Shown here: piece after piece, positions 45,959 through 55,474 of the stretch | How positions within the stretch are numbered: position 1 is the first letter of the stretch | Layout: each line of letters begins with the position of its first letter | Origin: an uncultured SAR116 cluster alpha proteobacterium | GTDB lineage: Bacteria > Pseudomonadota > Alphaproteobacteria > Puniceispirillales > Marisalimonadaceae | Assembly: GCA_902550555.1 (NCBI GenBank) | Contig: CACCZR010000003.1 | Span: 1-64,000, forward strand | Direction of reading: 5' to 3' | DNA length: 64,000 bases | Notes under the pieces: model-generated | The model's input: only the letters and a program-made list of their open reading frames with translations | The model's database searches: none | Told to the model about the DNA's origin: nothing | Translations under genes and position numbers: made by a program

Positions 45959-47794
45959 ATGAAAATTTCAAAAAATAATATCTTAAAATTATCTATACTT
46001 TTATCTATTATTTGTTTCTTTAGTTTAAATATTTTTTCTAATAATACTTTTAACAGAATTAGTTTAGACACTACACAAAATAATCTTTATACAATAAGCT
46101 CAGGTACAGAAAAATTTCTGAAGAATATTGATGAACCAATACATTTAAGGCTATTCATGTCTAGTACACTTGTAGAAATTGCTCCTCAATTATCTACTTA
46201 CGCCAACAGAGTAGAATCTTTACTTTATTCATACGCAAACATGTCTGAAGGTAAAATTACTCTAGAAATTATCGACCCTAAACCATTTTCTGATCAAGAA
46301 GATAGAGCAGTAGGTATGGGTATTAGTCCTTTTGGAGGATCGAATAATAATGATCCACTATATTTTGGACTGGCTGCTACAAATTCGACGACTGGCCAAA
46401 AAAATATTAATGTTTTCTCTCCTGAAAGAGAACCATTTTTAGAATATGATTTAACAAGATTAATCGCTGAATTGGCACAAACAAAAAAACCAAAAATCAG
46501 TATTATTGATAACCTTGGTTTAGAAGCTAATTCGAGAATAGGAAAACCTGAACAGCAAGTTTTAACACAAATGAAATCACTATTTGATGTGGAATTTGTT
46601 AAAGACAATGCCTCAGAACTCCCAGAAAATACAAAAGTTTTAATGCTCATTAACCCAAAATATTACCCTGATGAAACTCTTTTTATGATAGAACAGTGGG
46701 TATTAAAAGGTGGTTCAACATTAATATTTTTAGATCCCTATGCTGAAACTGAAGTGAGTATTAATCCTGGAATGCCTGCTTTAAATCCTCGTTCTGATTT
46801 AAAAAAATTATTAGATACTTGGGGAATTAATTTTAATAACAAAAAATCTATCGCTGATAAAAAATATGCCCTGAGAACTGTTAGAAATATTAAAGGTCGA
46901 GAAGTTGAAGTTTCAAACTACCCTTGGATACAAGTAACTGATGAGGGTCTTAATCAGAATGACGGCGTACTAGCCCAACTATCTAATATAATATTTACAA
47001 ACGCTGGTGGTTTAAACCCTAAAGATGGAATTAAATTTGATCCACTTATTACGTCTAGTGAATTATCTGGTTTAGTTGATTCAGACAAAGCAGGTGATTC
47101 AAAATCTGATCCTAGAGATTTAATAAAGGATTTAAAAATTGATAACAAGAAAATTATAATATCTGGTTGGTTAAGAGATAATCTAAATTCAGCTTTCCCA
47201 AAAGGCGTTAAAAAGAAAACCGGACTCAAAAAATCATCAGAAATGTCTAATATTCTAATAGTAAGTGATGCAGACATGTTAATGGATAGAAATTGGCTGA
47301 CAAAACAAAATTTACTTGGACAGGAAATTGTTTCTGCTTTCGCAAATAATGGTGATTTTGTTTTAAATGTAGTTGAAAACATGATTGGTGGGTCATTTTT
47401 ATCTGAGATAAGAGGTAAGGGAATTTCTTGGAAACCATTTACTAAAATAGTTGAACTAGAAAAATCTGCTGAAGAAAAATTCTTAAGTAAGGAAAGAGAA
47501 TTAGTATCCAAACTTGAAAAAATGGAAAATAAGATTCAAAGTCTTACTAAGAAAAATAATAATGAAAGTGATGTAATTTCTCCTGAAACAATTAAAGCAA
47601 TAGATGGATTTAAATCAGAGATGATGACTACGAGAGCTGAACTTAGAAATGTTAAATTTCAATTGAGAAGTGATGTTGATAATTTAAAAACAAAAATTAT
47701 GTTCATCAATATAGGCTTGATACCAATTTTAATTGCTGGATTAGCACTTATTATTGCCATTAGAAGACCTAAACCAAAGAAGATAATACATTAA
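45959..47794 (+). CDS. Gld-like ABC-transporter auxiliary protein (GldG-like)
   Basis: 611 aa. A membrane anchor near 10-30 is followed by RISLDTTQNNLYTISSGTEKFLKNI, the start of the ABC-type auxiliary family domain, then a large extracytoplasmic part that includes FLDPYAETE near 257 and ends in a coiled-coil stretch (about 500-580) and a final membrane helix (near 583-602). In gliding bacteroidetes the relative GldG works with GldA and GldF. This proteobacterial version is widespread but functionally obscure. It is one base after the permease gene. Confidence 0.85.
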   Translation: MKISKNNILKLSILLSIICFFSLNIFSNNTFNRISLDTTQNNLYTISSGTEKFLKNIDEPIHLRLFMSSTLVEIAPQLSTYANRVESLLYSYANMSEGKITLEIIDPKPFSDQEDRAVGMGISPFGGSNNNDPLYFGLAATNSTTGQKNINVFSPEREPFLEYDLTRLIAELAQTKKPKISIIDNLGLEANSRIGKPEQQVLTQMKSLFDVEFVKDNASELPENTKVLMLINPKYYPDETLFMIEQWVLKGGSTLIFLDPYAETEVSINPGMPALNPRSDLKKLLDTWGINFNNKKSIADKKYALRTVRNIKGREVEVSNYPWIQVTDEGLNQNDGVLAQLSNIIFTNAGGLNPKDGIKFDPLITSSELSGLVDSDKAGDSKSDPRDLIKDLKIDNKKIIISGWLRDNLNSAFPKGVKKKTGLKKSSEMSNILIVSDADMLMDRNWLTKQNLLGQEIVSAFANNGDFVLNVVENMIGGSFLSEIRGKGISWKPFTKIVELEKSAEEKFLSKERELVSKLEKMENKIQSLTKKNNNESDVISPETIKAIDGFKSEMMTTRAELRNVKFQLRSDVDNLKTKIMFINIGLIPILIAGLALIIAIRRPKPKKIIH

Positions 47795-47814
47795 AATTTA
47801 AGGAATTATATTTT

Positions 47815-48828
47815 ATGACAAGCAATTTTACTAAGCTATCAATTGTAACTGCAATTTTTTTGGGATTGGCATCCTATTCTGTATTAAAAAACAAAGACTC
47901 AAATCTTTTTTCAGAGCGAGGTAATACTTTTATTGAAAATCTTCCGTCTAAATTAAATGACATACAAAAAATAAAGATTACAGGAAGAGATCTTGATATG
48001 GAATTAATTAATAAAAATAATTCATTTATTGAAACTTCTGGCTATCCTTTTAAATTAAATGTTTGGGAAAGTTTCATAACAAGTTTATCTTTATTAAGAA
48101 TCGAAGAAAAGAAAACAAACAATCCTGAAAGACATAATGAATTAAATTTGGTTGCTATTGATAAATTCAAAGAAAATAATGATGATAACGAGCCTGCAAC
48201 AAAAATAACTTTTTTTACTAAAGATCAAAAGATATTCAAATCTATTTTATTAGGTAAAATCGATAATACTGTAGGAGGAATAAGCGGCGGTCAATTTGCT
48301 CGTTATGACAAAGATAATCAAGCGTATTTATTAAAAGGGGCATTGAGAATGCCCTCTGGAAAATCCGATTGGTTTAACAGTTTATTATTTAAATTAGATC
48401 AAGAAAAACTCTCTTCAATCTCTGTTAAAAGAAAAAAAATTATTTTCGAAATTGAATCAAAAGATAGAAAACTATCATTAAAAAATAATCCAGATTTAAA
48501 AATTGAAGAAGAAAAACTAAAGCAAGTAGCTGAGGTAATTGATGCCTTTTATTTTTACGATGTTAGAAAAGTAAATAAAATTAAAAAAAATAATAATAAT
48601 ACTATTTCTTACGAGTTTAAAGATGGTCTTATTTTAGAATTAAAATTTATAGAAAAATCAAAAGATTCAAAAGAATCTTGGATTGAGATATCTGCTCAAT
48701 CTAATAATCCTAAAACTATAGATGAGGCAAATGATTTAAATAAAAAAACCAAGGGTTATCAATTTTTAGCAAACATAAATACTTCTGTAATCTTCAATTG
48801 GAATATTAAAGATTTAATTAAAAAATAA
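47815..48828 (+). CDS. DUF4340 family protein of the Gld-like unit
   Basis: 337 aa. A hydrophobic N-terminal helix (about 8-22) anchors it, then a lysine-rich, beta-rich soluble part of the DUF4340 type, with WFNSLLFKLDQEKLSSISVKR near 192-212. DUF4340 proteins are usually encoded next to Gld-like ABC genes, as here (20 bases after the auxiliary gene), so it is probably a subunit or partner of that complex at the outer face of the inner membrane. Function unknown. The end abuts the acyl-CoA dehydrogenase gene tail to tail. Confidence 0.78.
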   Translation: MTSNFTKLSIVTAIFLGLASYSVLKNKDSNLFSERGNTFIENLPSKLNDIQKIKITGRDLDMELINKNNSFIETSGYPFKLNVWESFITSLSLLRIEEKKTNNPERHNELNLVAIDKFKENNDDNEPATKITFFTKDQKIFKSILLGKIDNTVGGISGGQFARYDKDNQAYLLKGALRMPSGKSDWFNSLLFKLDQEKLSSISVKRKKIIFEIESKDRKLSLKNNPDLKIEEEKLKQVAEVIDAFYFYDVRKVNKIKKNNNNTISYEFKDGLILELKFIEKSKDSKESWIEISAQSNNPKTIDEANDLNKKTKGYQFLANINTSVIFNWNIKDLIKK

Positions 48829-50022
48829 TTAGTATGATCTTTGCATCCCTAAAACATGTTCTGAAAGATATGATAGTATTAAGTTAGTTGATATTGGTGC
48901 AACTTGATATAGTCTAGCTTCTCTAAATTTTCTTTCTACATCATACTCTTCTGCAAAACCAAAACCACCATGAGTTTGAACGCAAGCTTCTGCAGCTGCC
49001 CAAGATGCATCAGCGGCTAAAAGTTTTGCTGTGTTAGCCTCTTCTCCTATAGGTTTACCATCATCGTATAATTTTGCGGCATGATATACCATTAATTCTG
49101 CAGCTCTCATTTGTGCATAAGCTCTAGCTATTGGGAATTGAATCCCTTGATTTTGACCTATTGATCTTCCAAATATTTGTCTATCATTTGCGTATTGTGT
49201 TGATTTTTTAGTAAACCACTTAGCATCGCCGATACACTCGGCTGCAATAAGTATTCTTTCCGCATTCATGCCAGACAAAATATATCTAAAACCTTTGTTT
49301 TCTTCTCCAATCAAATTATCGGCAGGTATTCTTAAATTATCAAAAAAAACTTCAGTTGTTGAATGGTTCATCATTGTTCTTATTGGTTTAATTGTTAACC
49401 CATTATTTTTTGCTTTTTGCATATCTAATAAGAATACAGACAGGCCATCAGTTTTTTTAGAAACTTCACTTAGTGGTTTAGTTCTTGCTAAAAGTAACAT
49501 TAAATCTGAATGTTCAGCTCTACTAGTCCATATTTTTTGTCCATTAATGATATAATCATCACCATCTTTTGTTGCAGTAGTTCTTAAACTGGTTGTATCA
49601 GTCCCACTAGTAGGCTCTGTTACACCAAACGCTTGTAATCTTAATTTTCCACTCGCTATTTCAGGTAAATAACTTTTCTTCTGTTCATCAGAACCGTGCC
49701 TTAAAACAGTTCCCATAGTATACATCTGGGCATGACATGCTGCTGCATTGCATCCTTGATGATGTATTTCTTCAAGAATGACAGATGCTGATGTTATTCC
49801 TAGACCAGAACCACCGTAATGCTCAGGTATTAAGACACTTAAAAAGCCTGAATCCGTTAGCGATTGAACAAATTCTGTAGGATAAGCTTGTTCTCTATCT
49901 AAGTTTCTCCAATATTCACCTTGAAAATCTTGACATAATTTAGCTACAGAAGATCTTATTTCCGAATTTGTATCATCTTGAACTAAGCTTGAAGTCTCTA
50001 TTGATTTATTTTCATCTGGCAT
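48829..50022 (-). CDS. Acyl-CoA dehydrogenase
   Basis: 397 aa from the ATG at 50022, which has AAGGAA nine bases upstream; an earlier in-frame ATG at 50061 adds a hydrophobic stretch with no family counterpart. LQAFGVTEPTSGTDT near 117-131 is the flavin/acyl site, INGQKIWTSRAEHSD near 157, and the final THGGFGFAEEYDVERKFREARLYQ carries the base-region residues. The enzyme oxidises an acyl-CoA at alpha-beta, passing electrons to ETF. Chain or substrate preference is not visible, and no other beta-oxidation gene is near. Confidence 0.9.
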   Translation of the reverse strand: MPDENKSIETSSLVQDDTNSEIRSSVAKLCQDFQGEYWRNLDREQAYPTEFVQSLTDSGFLSVLIPEHYGGSGLGITSASVILEEIHHQGCNAAACHAQMYTMGTVLRHGSDEQKKSYLPEIASGKLRLQAFGVTEPTSGTDTTSLRTTATKDGDDYIINGQKIWTSRAEHSDLMLLLARTKPLSEVSKKTDGLSVFLLDMQKAKNNGLTIKPIRTMMNHSTTEVFFDNLRIPADNLIGEENKGFRYILSGMNAERILIAAECIGDAKWFTKKSTQYANDRQIFGRSIGQNQGIQFPIARAYAQMRAAELMVYHAAKLYDDGKPIGEEANTAKLLAADASWAAAEACVQTHGGFGFAEEYDVERKFREARLYQVAPISTNLILSYLSEHVLGMQRSY

Positions 50023-50097
50023 ATCAATTATTCCTTTTTTTATATATATTAAATTAAACATTTTTTTTTAAATTAAAAGTATTCAACTAAATTAATT

Positions 50098-50102
50098 GGA
50101 GG
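50098..50102 (+). promoter_or_regulatory. Ribosome-binding site deciding the VOC gene TTG start
   Basis: GGAGG is five bases before the TTG at 50108. A TTG further upstream (50096) overlaps this site and would lack one of its own, so 50108 is preferred. Confidence 0.75.
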
Positions 50103-50107
50103 TTCTT

Positions 50108-50530
50108 TTGAAAATTTCTTTTCATCACATCAATCTGGTATCTAAAAATCTTGAAGAATTAAATAATTTTTATAAAAATATTTTAAAATTGGATTCCATA
50201 CCTGAACAACAATTTCCAAGAACTGAAGCAAACCAAAATAAGGGGTATGACGGAAAAATTAAATTTGTCACAGATGGAAATATACAATTACATTTAGCAG
50301 AAAAAGATCTTACCGTTGCTGAGAAAAATAAAAAGCATATTAATCCCGTCGAAAAAGGACATATAGCTTTTAGAACTGATGATATTGAAGAGTTTAAAAC
50401 AATTTTAAATAAAAATAATATTAAATTTGCTGATTATGGGACAACTTTTGCTAAAGAATGGTATCAAATTTTCTTTTATGATCCAGAAGGTAATATTGTT
50501 GAGGTTCATCAATTTATCGATAAAAATTAA
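50108..50530 (+). CDS. VOC-superfamily (glyoxalase/dioxygenase-fold) protein
   Basis: 140 aa from the TTG at 50108. Two beta-alpha-beta-beta-beta modules: one starting FHHINLVSKNLEELNNFYKNIL, and one with KGHIAFRTDDIEEFKTIL and FFYDPEGNIVEVHQF. Metal-ligand candidates are the His of the first block, the His of KGHIAF and the Glu of IVEVHQF. The family includes glyoxalase I, methylmalonyl-CoA epimerase and extradiol dioxygenases; this one cannot be assigned further. Its stop shares a base with the start of the MFS gene, so they are co-translated. Confidence 0.83.
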   Translation: MKISFHHINLVSKNLEELNNFYKNILKLDSIPEQQFPRTEANQNKGYDGKIKFVTDGNIQLHLAEKDLTVAEKNKKHINPVEKGHIAFRTDDIEEFKTILNKNNIKFADYGTTFAKEWYQIFFYDPEGNIVEVHQFIDKN

Positions 50531-51762
50531 TGCTACTCTCGTGTTTTAAAAATCAATCTTTTAGGTATTTATGGACAGCTGGATGCTTTACTGGCATTGC
50601 AAGAGCTATGGAGTTTCTAACTCTTAGTTTGTATATTTTGAATGACTTTGGATTAGCTTACCTAATTACTGTAATTTTTGCATTTAGAATGCTTCCTATG
50701 AGCATGCTGGGCTTAATTATTGGTTCTATTTCTGAGAAAATTTCTCCTATCTTGATTGTTAGATTTTTATATTCCTTATCTTTTTCTTTTACATTAATAT
50801 GTGTATTTCTGAAAAATTTTGATTACTTTAACTTATTTTTTGCTCTTTTATTAGCTTTTATAAATGGAACCACATGGGTTATTGATTTAGCTGTTAGACG
50901 CAGAATTATAACAGAGAACATTACTGAAAAACTTTTAAGTACTTCATTAGCAATGGAAACTTTATCTAATAATTCAACACGATTAATTGGCCCTCTATTG
51001 GCTGGCTTTTTATATGTTGCAATTGATTTAGAAGGTTTATTATTAATAATATCAAGTTTATATTTTTTAGCTTTAAGCTTAATAATATGTTTTGAAAAGA
51101 TTAGTAAAAATTCAAATGCTTCATCAACATTACAAAAAAATATTGTTTATGAATTTATCTCAGTTTTCAAAAGTCTAAAAACCATAATCTTTAATGCCTT
51201 CAAAGATATTAATCTTAAATTATTATTAATTGTAACCTTAGTATTTAATCTTTTTGGGTTCCCTCTTATTTCATTAATACCTGTGTATGGAAAAAATATT
51301 TTAAATTTAAATGAGGCAGAGATTGGATTTTTAGCTTCATCAGAAGGTGTTGGCGCATTAATTGGTGCTTTAATTATTGCTAAGATTTCACCTCAAAAAA
51401 GATTATCAATTTTTTTTCTAATTGGTTGTATAGGTTTTTTTGTAGGAATGCTTTTATTTTCTGTAAGTAGTTCATTAATTATAGGTTTTCTATTTTTATG
51501 TTTAGGTGGAATGTGCTTATCTGGTTTTAGTACTATGCAAGGAGCTTTAACTTACAGATCTGCAGAAAAAGGTAAAAGGGGTTATAATTTTGGAGTTTTA
51601 GTAACATGTATAGGTTTAGCACCAATAGGCATGATAATCATATCTCTTATAATTAATTTAATCGGCGTTGAACAAGTTATTAGGCTTAATGCAATAATTG
51701 CATTAACTTCACTTATATTTATTGCTTATTTGATAACTCAGAAAAAATTTAAAGTTTTTTAA
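50530..51762 (+). CDS. MFS transporter
   Basis: 410 aa with about twelve membrane helices in two halves. LGLIIGSISEKISPILIVRFLY near 61-82 is the MFS loop 2-3 signature in a weak form, and VIDLAVRRRIITENI near 116-130 is the motif seen in the MFS_3/enterobactin-exporter-like branch (NALNSLVRxxxPx). The second half begins near 215. It is likely an exporter; substrate unknown. It overlaps the VOC gene by one base and ends four bases from htpG, tail to tail. Confidence 0.85.
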   Translation: MLLSCFKNQSFRYLWTAGCFTGIARAMEFLTLSLYILNDFGLAYLITVIFAFRMLPMSMLGLIIGSISEKISPILIVRFLYSLSFSFTLICVFLKNFDYFNLFFALLLAFINGTTWVIDLAVRRRIITENITEKLLSTSLAMETLSNNSTRLIGPLLAGFLYVAIDLEGLLLIISSLYFLALSLIICFEKISKNSNASSTLQKNIVYEFISVFKSLKTIIFNAFKDINLKLLLIVTLVFNLFGFPLISLIPVYGKNILNLNEAEIGFLASSEGVGALIGALIIAKISPQKRLSIFFLIGCIGFFVGMLLFSVSSSLIIGFLFLCLGGMCLSGFSTMQGALTYRSAEKGKRGYNFGVLVTCIGLAPIGMIIISLIINLIGVEQVIRLNAIIALTSLIFIAYLITQKKFKVF

Positions 51763-51765
51763 GCT

Positions 51766-53658
51766 TTAACTCACACCTTTAACTAGAAAATTATTCATGA
51801 TTTTAGCAAATTTGGTAGGGTCACTAGGCAGTTTTCCTTCCATCATTCGTGCTTGTTCAAATAAAAGGGTTCCAGCATCATCCACGAGATTATTATGTTT
51901 TTTATCACTTAGTAGCTTATTCATTTTTTCAACTAATGCATGTTCAGGATTAATTTCCAGAATTCTAGGTGCTCCTTGATAATTAGGATCTCTTTGTTTC
52001 ATTAGATTTTCCATTGCAACATCCATATCACCTTTATCTGCAACTAAACAAGCAGGACTATCTGTAAGTTTAGAAGTTAATCTAATATCTTTAACATTTT
52101 GCCCTAATGAAGCTTTTAAATGTGCAATTAAATTTGTAAATTTTTTATCTACATCGTCTTTTTTTGTATCTTTATTTTTTGGATCTTTTTTATCAGATTT
52201 AATATTGTCCAAATCAATCTCTCCCTGAGTGATTGAAACAAAATTCTTTTCTTTAAATTGTCCTGCCATAGACAACCAAAACTGATCGATAGGATCAGCC
52301 ATTACCAACACCTTAATTCCTTTAGATTTAAAACCTTCAAGATGTGGACTTGATAACGCTTGGGATTTTGTGTCAGCCGCAATGTAGTATATATCTTTTT
52401 GATTTTTGTCCATTGCATTCACATAATCTTCTAGAGAAATAAGATCATCATTTTCATTATTTGAGAATCTTGCCAATTCTAGTAAAGTATCTTTTCTTTC
52501 AAGATCTTCATAGAGACCTTCTTTTAACACTTGACCAAATTCATTCCAAAACTGAATAAATTTAGCTTTATCTTTGTCGGCTATTTTTTTTAATTCTCTT
52601 AAAATTTTTCCAACAAGTGACTTACTAATTTTTGCAACTGCTGGATTATTTTGTAACATCTCTCTACTAACGTTTAGATCTATATCTTGTGTATCAACAA
52701 TACCTTTAACAAATCTTAAATATGCTGGTATTAAATTGTCACATTTGTCAGTAATAAATACTCTATTAATATATAATTTTAAACTTGATTTTCTATCAGG
52801 ATTAAACAGATCAAATGGTTTTGATGAAGGAATACAAAGTAAGTTTGTGTAACTTACGGTACCTTCCGTATTATTATGCATTGTTAATAATGGCTTACCA
52901 AAACCAGCACCTATATGAGAGAAAAAATCTTCATATTGTTTTTCTTTAATGTCTTTTGGAGCTCTCGTCCATAAAGCTGATGCTTCATTGATAGTTTCTT
53001 CCTTGGCATCTTTTTTTGAAACTTCTAACATTTTAACTGGATAAGAAATATGGTCTGAGTATTTTCTAACTACAAATTGAATTCTAGTGCCTTCAAGAAA
53101 CTCCTTAGCATCTTTTTTAAGGTGTAAAATTAACTCAGTTCCAGAGTTTGTTTTCTCGCCTTTTTCTATGTTATAACCACTTTTCCCATCAGAAATCCAT
53201 TTCCAACTTTTATCAGTCCCAGCTTTTTTTGATAGAACTTCAACTTTATCTGCAACCATAAAAGAAGCATAAAACCCTACACCAAATTGACCAATTAAGT
53301 TTACGTCTTCTTTTTTGTCATCTTTTGATTTATTAAATTGTTCAAGAAATGCCTTTGTTCCTGATCTGGCAATGGTGCCAAGGGAATTTATAAGATCTTC
53401 TTCATCCATCCCAATGCCATTATCACTTATTTTTATAGTATTTTCCTTACTATTAACTTCTATCTTAATCTCGAAAGGATCTGATGTGTCATTAATAGAT
53501 TTATTTGTTAAAGCTAAATATTTTTTCTTGTCAATCGCATCTGACGCATTTGAAATTAATTCTCTTACAAAAATTTCTCTTTCCGAGTAAAGAGAATTAA
53601 TTACAATATCAAGAATTTTGCCGGTATCAGCCTCAAATTTTTTTTCCATATTTGACAT
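51766..53658 (-). CDS. htpG: Chaperone HtpG (bacterial Hsp90)
   Basis: 630 aa from the ATG at 53658, which follows an AAAGGA site; a more distal ATG at 53676 is part of the leader. The ATP pocket shows ELISNASDAIDK near 34-45, DNGIGM near 80-85 and GQFGVGFYASFMVAD near 122-136. The middle domain contains the VFITDKCDNLIP and NVSREMLQ blocks, and the C-terminal dimerisation part ends near NFLVKGVS. A basic lysine-rich linker follows near 505-520. It folds client proteins under stress. A possible sigma-32-type promoter is at 53691-53720. Confidence 0.95.
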   Translation of the reverse strand: MSNMEKKFEADTGKILDIVINSLYSEREIFVRELISNASDAIDKKKYLALTNKSINDTSDPFEIKIEVNSKENTIKISDNGIGMDEEDLINSLGTIARSGTKAFLEQFNKSKDDKKEDVNLIGQFGVGFYASFMVADKVEVLSKKAGTDKSWKWISDGKSGYNIEKGEKTNSGTELILHLKKDAKEFLEGTRIQFVVRKYSDHISYPVKMLEVSKKDAKEETINEASALWTRAPKDIKEKQYEDFFSHIGAGFGKPLLTMHNNTEGTVSYTNLLCIPSSKPFDLFNPDRKSSLKLYINRVFITDKCDNLIPAYLRFVKGIVDTQDIDLNVSREMLQNNPAVAKISKSLVGKILRELKKIADKDKAKFIQFWNEFGQVLKEGLYEDLERKDTLLELARFSNNENDDLISLEDYVNAMDKNQKDIYYIAADTKSQALSSPHLEGFKSKGIKVLVMADPIDQFWLSMAGQFKEKNFVSITQGEIDLDNIKSDKKDPKNKDTKKDDVDKKFTNLIAHLKASLGQNVKDIRLTSKLTDSPACLVADKGDMDVAMENLMKQRDPNYQGAPRILEINPEHALVEKMNKLLSDKKHNNLVDDAGTLLFEQARMMEGKLPSDPTKFAKIMNNFLVKGVS

Positions 53659-53690
53659 TATTCTATCCTTTCGCATTGTAATTACATGAT

Positions 53691-53720
53691 TAAATTGGTT
53701 ATTATTATTTCAATTTCAAG
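53691..53720 (-). promoter_or_regulatory. Possible heat-shock (RpoH-type) promoter for htpG
   Basis: On the minus strand CTTGAA (53715-53720) is followed after 16 bases by CCAATTTA (53691-53698), near the sigma-32 form CTTGAA - CCCCATTT. The start codon at 53658 would have a leader of about 25 bases. Two mismatches keep this tentative. Confidence 0.4.
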
Positions 53721-53752
53721 ATATAAAAATAACTTTCTGAAAAGGATTAAGA

Positions 53753-54640
53753 ATGAAAAAAATTGGACTTTGTGGAACTGGGAAAATGGGAAAAGCTATA
53801 GGCGCAAGATTAATAGAAAAGGAATATAATCTTTCAATTTGGAATAGAACAAAATCTAATTCAGATGACCTTATAAAGTCAGGTGGAAAATTTTTTAAAA
53901 AAGTTAGTGAGTTAGTCGATGAGGTTGACATTATAATAGTTATATTAGGTAATGATGACGCGTTAAAAAATGTTTATGAAACAGAGACTGGGTTTAAAAA
54001 TTGTAATTTGAAAAATAAAACTATTATTGAGATGAGTACAACAAGTGTAAATTACATGAAAGAGCTCTCCAATTTAGTCTTAAATCAAAATGGTTCTTTT
54101 ATTGAGTGCCCAGTCGGTGGATCAACTAAACCAGCAAGAGATGGACAACTTCTTGGTTTAATGGGAGGCAAGAAAAGTGAAATCGATTCTTTAGATTTCC
54201 TCTTCAGTCATTTATTTAGACGTTATGAATATTTAGGCGAAATAGGGAAGGGAAGTGCCATGAAACTCGCTATAAATCTTCCTTTATTAGTTTATTGGCA
54301 ATCGTTGGGAGAAGCATTAAAATTAACTTGCCAAAATGGGATTCAATTTGAAAAAGCTCTTGATATCATGATGGATACATCAGGCGCTTGTAAAGTTGCT
54401 CATCTAAAAATTGAAACCATATTAAAAGCGTACAATAATAACTTAGATGGATCTGCAACTTTTGGTCTTGAATCATCGTTAAAAGATATGAAATTAATGC
54501 AAGATGACGCACTTAAACATAATAACCATTTTAGTATTGTTTCTGAGGCTATTAAGTATGTAGAAAAAGGATTAGAACAAAATCTTCATTATGAAGATGC
54601 AGCCTGCACAAGTGGTTTAATACCAAAGAATTTTAATTAA
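53753..54640 (+). CDS. NAD(P)-dependent beta-hydroxyacid dehydrogenase family protein
   Basis: 295 aa. Rossmann motif IGLCGTGKMGKAIGARL is at 3-19; IWNRTKSN is near 29-36; ECPVGGSTKPARDGQLLGLMGG near 118-139 is the substrate signature; GKGSAMKLAINL near 164-175 carries the catalytic Lys. It belongs with glyoxylate/succinic semialdehyde reductases and 3-hydroxyisobutyrate dehydrogenases, being closer to the GLYR group. A good AAGGAT site lies before the ATG. Divergent from htpG. Substrate unknown. Confidence 0.85.
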   Translation: MKKIGLCGTGKMGKAIGARLIEKEYNLSIWNRTKSNSDDLIKSGGKFFKKVSELVDEVDIIIVILGNDDALKNVYETETGFKNCNLKNKTIIEMSTTSVNYMKELSNLVLNQNGSFIECPVGGSTKPARDGQLLGLMGGKKSEIDSLDFLFSHLFRRYEYLGEIGKGSAMKLAINLPLLVYWQSLGEALKLTCQNGIQFEKALDIMMDTSGACKVAHLKIETILKAYNNNLDGSATFGLESSLKDMKLMQDDALKHNNHFSIVSEAIKYVEKGLEQNLHYEDAACTSGLIPKNFN

Positions 54641-54645
54641 ACAAG

Positions 54646-55398
54646 TTACTGATCAAAATCAGAGTTTTCATTAGATAAAATTGTTTTTATTTCTTTTAGA
54701 AATGCTGTGCCTGCTGGATTAGGGTATTCTTCATTATTCAGTTCTTCAGCAGTTTTTTTTGCAACAACTTCATCTAATATTTTTAGAGGTTTTCTAGTTT
54801 GCAAGGCTTTAACATAGACTTCTGCTGCCCTTTCAAAGTAAAATAATCTATTGAAGGCTTCTGCAACATTACTACCAATTACCAATAGTCCATGATTGCC
54901 CATAATCATGGTTGTAAAACTTTCATCTTTCAAAAGATTTGAACATCTTTGACCTTCTTCTTCAAACGCTAAGCCACCATATTGCGTGTCGATAATTTGT
55001 TTTCCAAAAAAAAGACAGGAAATTTGATTTATAGGGGGGATGATAATATCTTCTTCTAAAGAAGCCAAAACTGTTGCATATATAGAATGAACATGCATAA
55101 CACATCTTGCGTGTTTACAATTTTTATGGATAGCTCCATGCAAACCCCAAGCAGTCGCATCTGGAGGATTTTCCTTCTGCAAAACTGACTTATCGTTTGC
55201 ATTTAAAAGTAATAAATCTGAAGCCTTAATACGAGAAAAATGCCACATATTAGGGTTCATAAGAAATTCAGTTCCATCTTCATTTACTGCAAGGCTAAAA
55301 TGGTTTGCCACTCCTTCATGTAAATTAATTCTTTCAGCCCACCTGAATGATGCCGCAAGATCTTTTCTTTCTTCATAGAAATTAATATTGGGTTTCAT
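54646..55398 (-). CDS. Class II aldolase/adducin-family protein
   Basis: 250 aa. The zinc site is formed by CVMHVHSIYATVLA near 99-112 and the later MGNHGLLVIGSN near 166; Glu in the NPPDATAWGLHGAIH region is the catalytic candidate. The family includes L-fuculose-phosphate and ribulose-phosphate aldolases and methylthioribulose dehydratase; many marine members are annotated only by domain. Its tail faces the upstream dehydrogenase gene (5-base gap), and it is divergent from the SMR gene. Confidence 0.85.
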   Translation of the reverse strand: MKPNINFYEERKDLAASFRWAERINLHEGVANHFSLAVNEDGTEFLMNPNMWHFSRIKASDLLLLNANDKSVLQKENPPDATAWGLHGAIHKNCKHARCVMHVHSIYATVLASLEEDIIIPPINQISCLFFGKQIIDTQYGGLAFEEEGQRCSNLLKDESFTTMIMGNHGLLVIGSNVAEAFNRLFYFERAAEVYVKALQTRKPLKILDEVVAKKTAEELNNEEYPNPAGTAFLKEIKTILSNENSDFDQ

Positions 55399-55474
55399 AA
55401 TTTTTATTTAATATAATTTTGATATATACTCACATAATAATCGCTCAAGTGTCAATATTATCAGAGAGGAAAAT

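Noticed and set aside
46954..47511. 185-codon open frame on the minus strand opposite the GldG-like gene
   Set aside because: Antisense shadow; the forward gene has family motifs and good spacing to its neighbours.
53659..53676. Longer htpG start
   Set aside because: The ATG at 53658 follows an AAAGGA site that lies inside the longer reading; the extra six residues are not in HtpG relatives.
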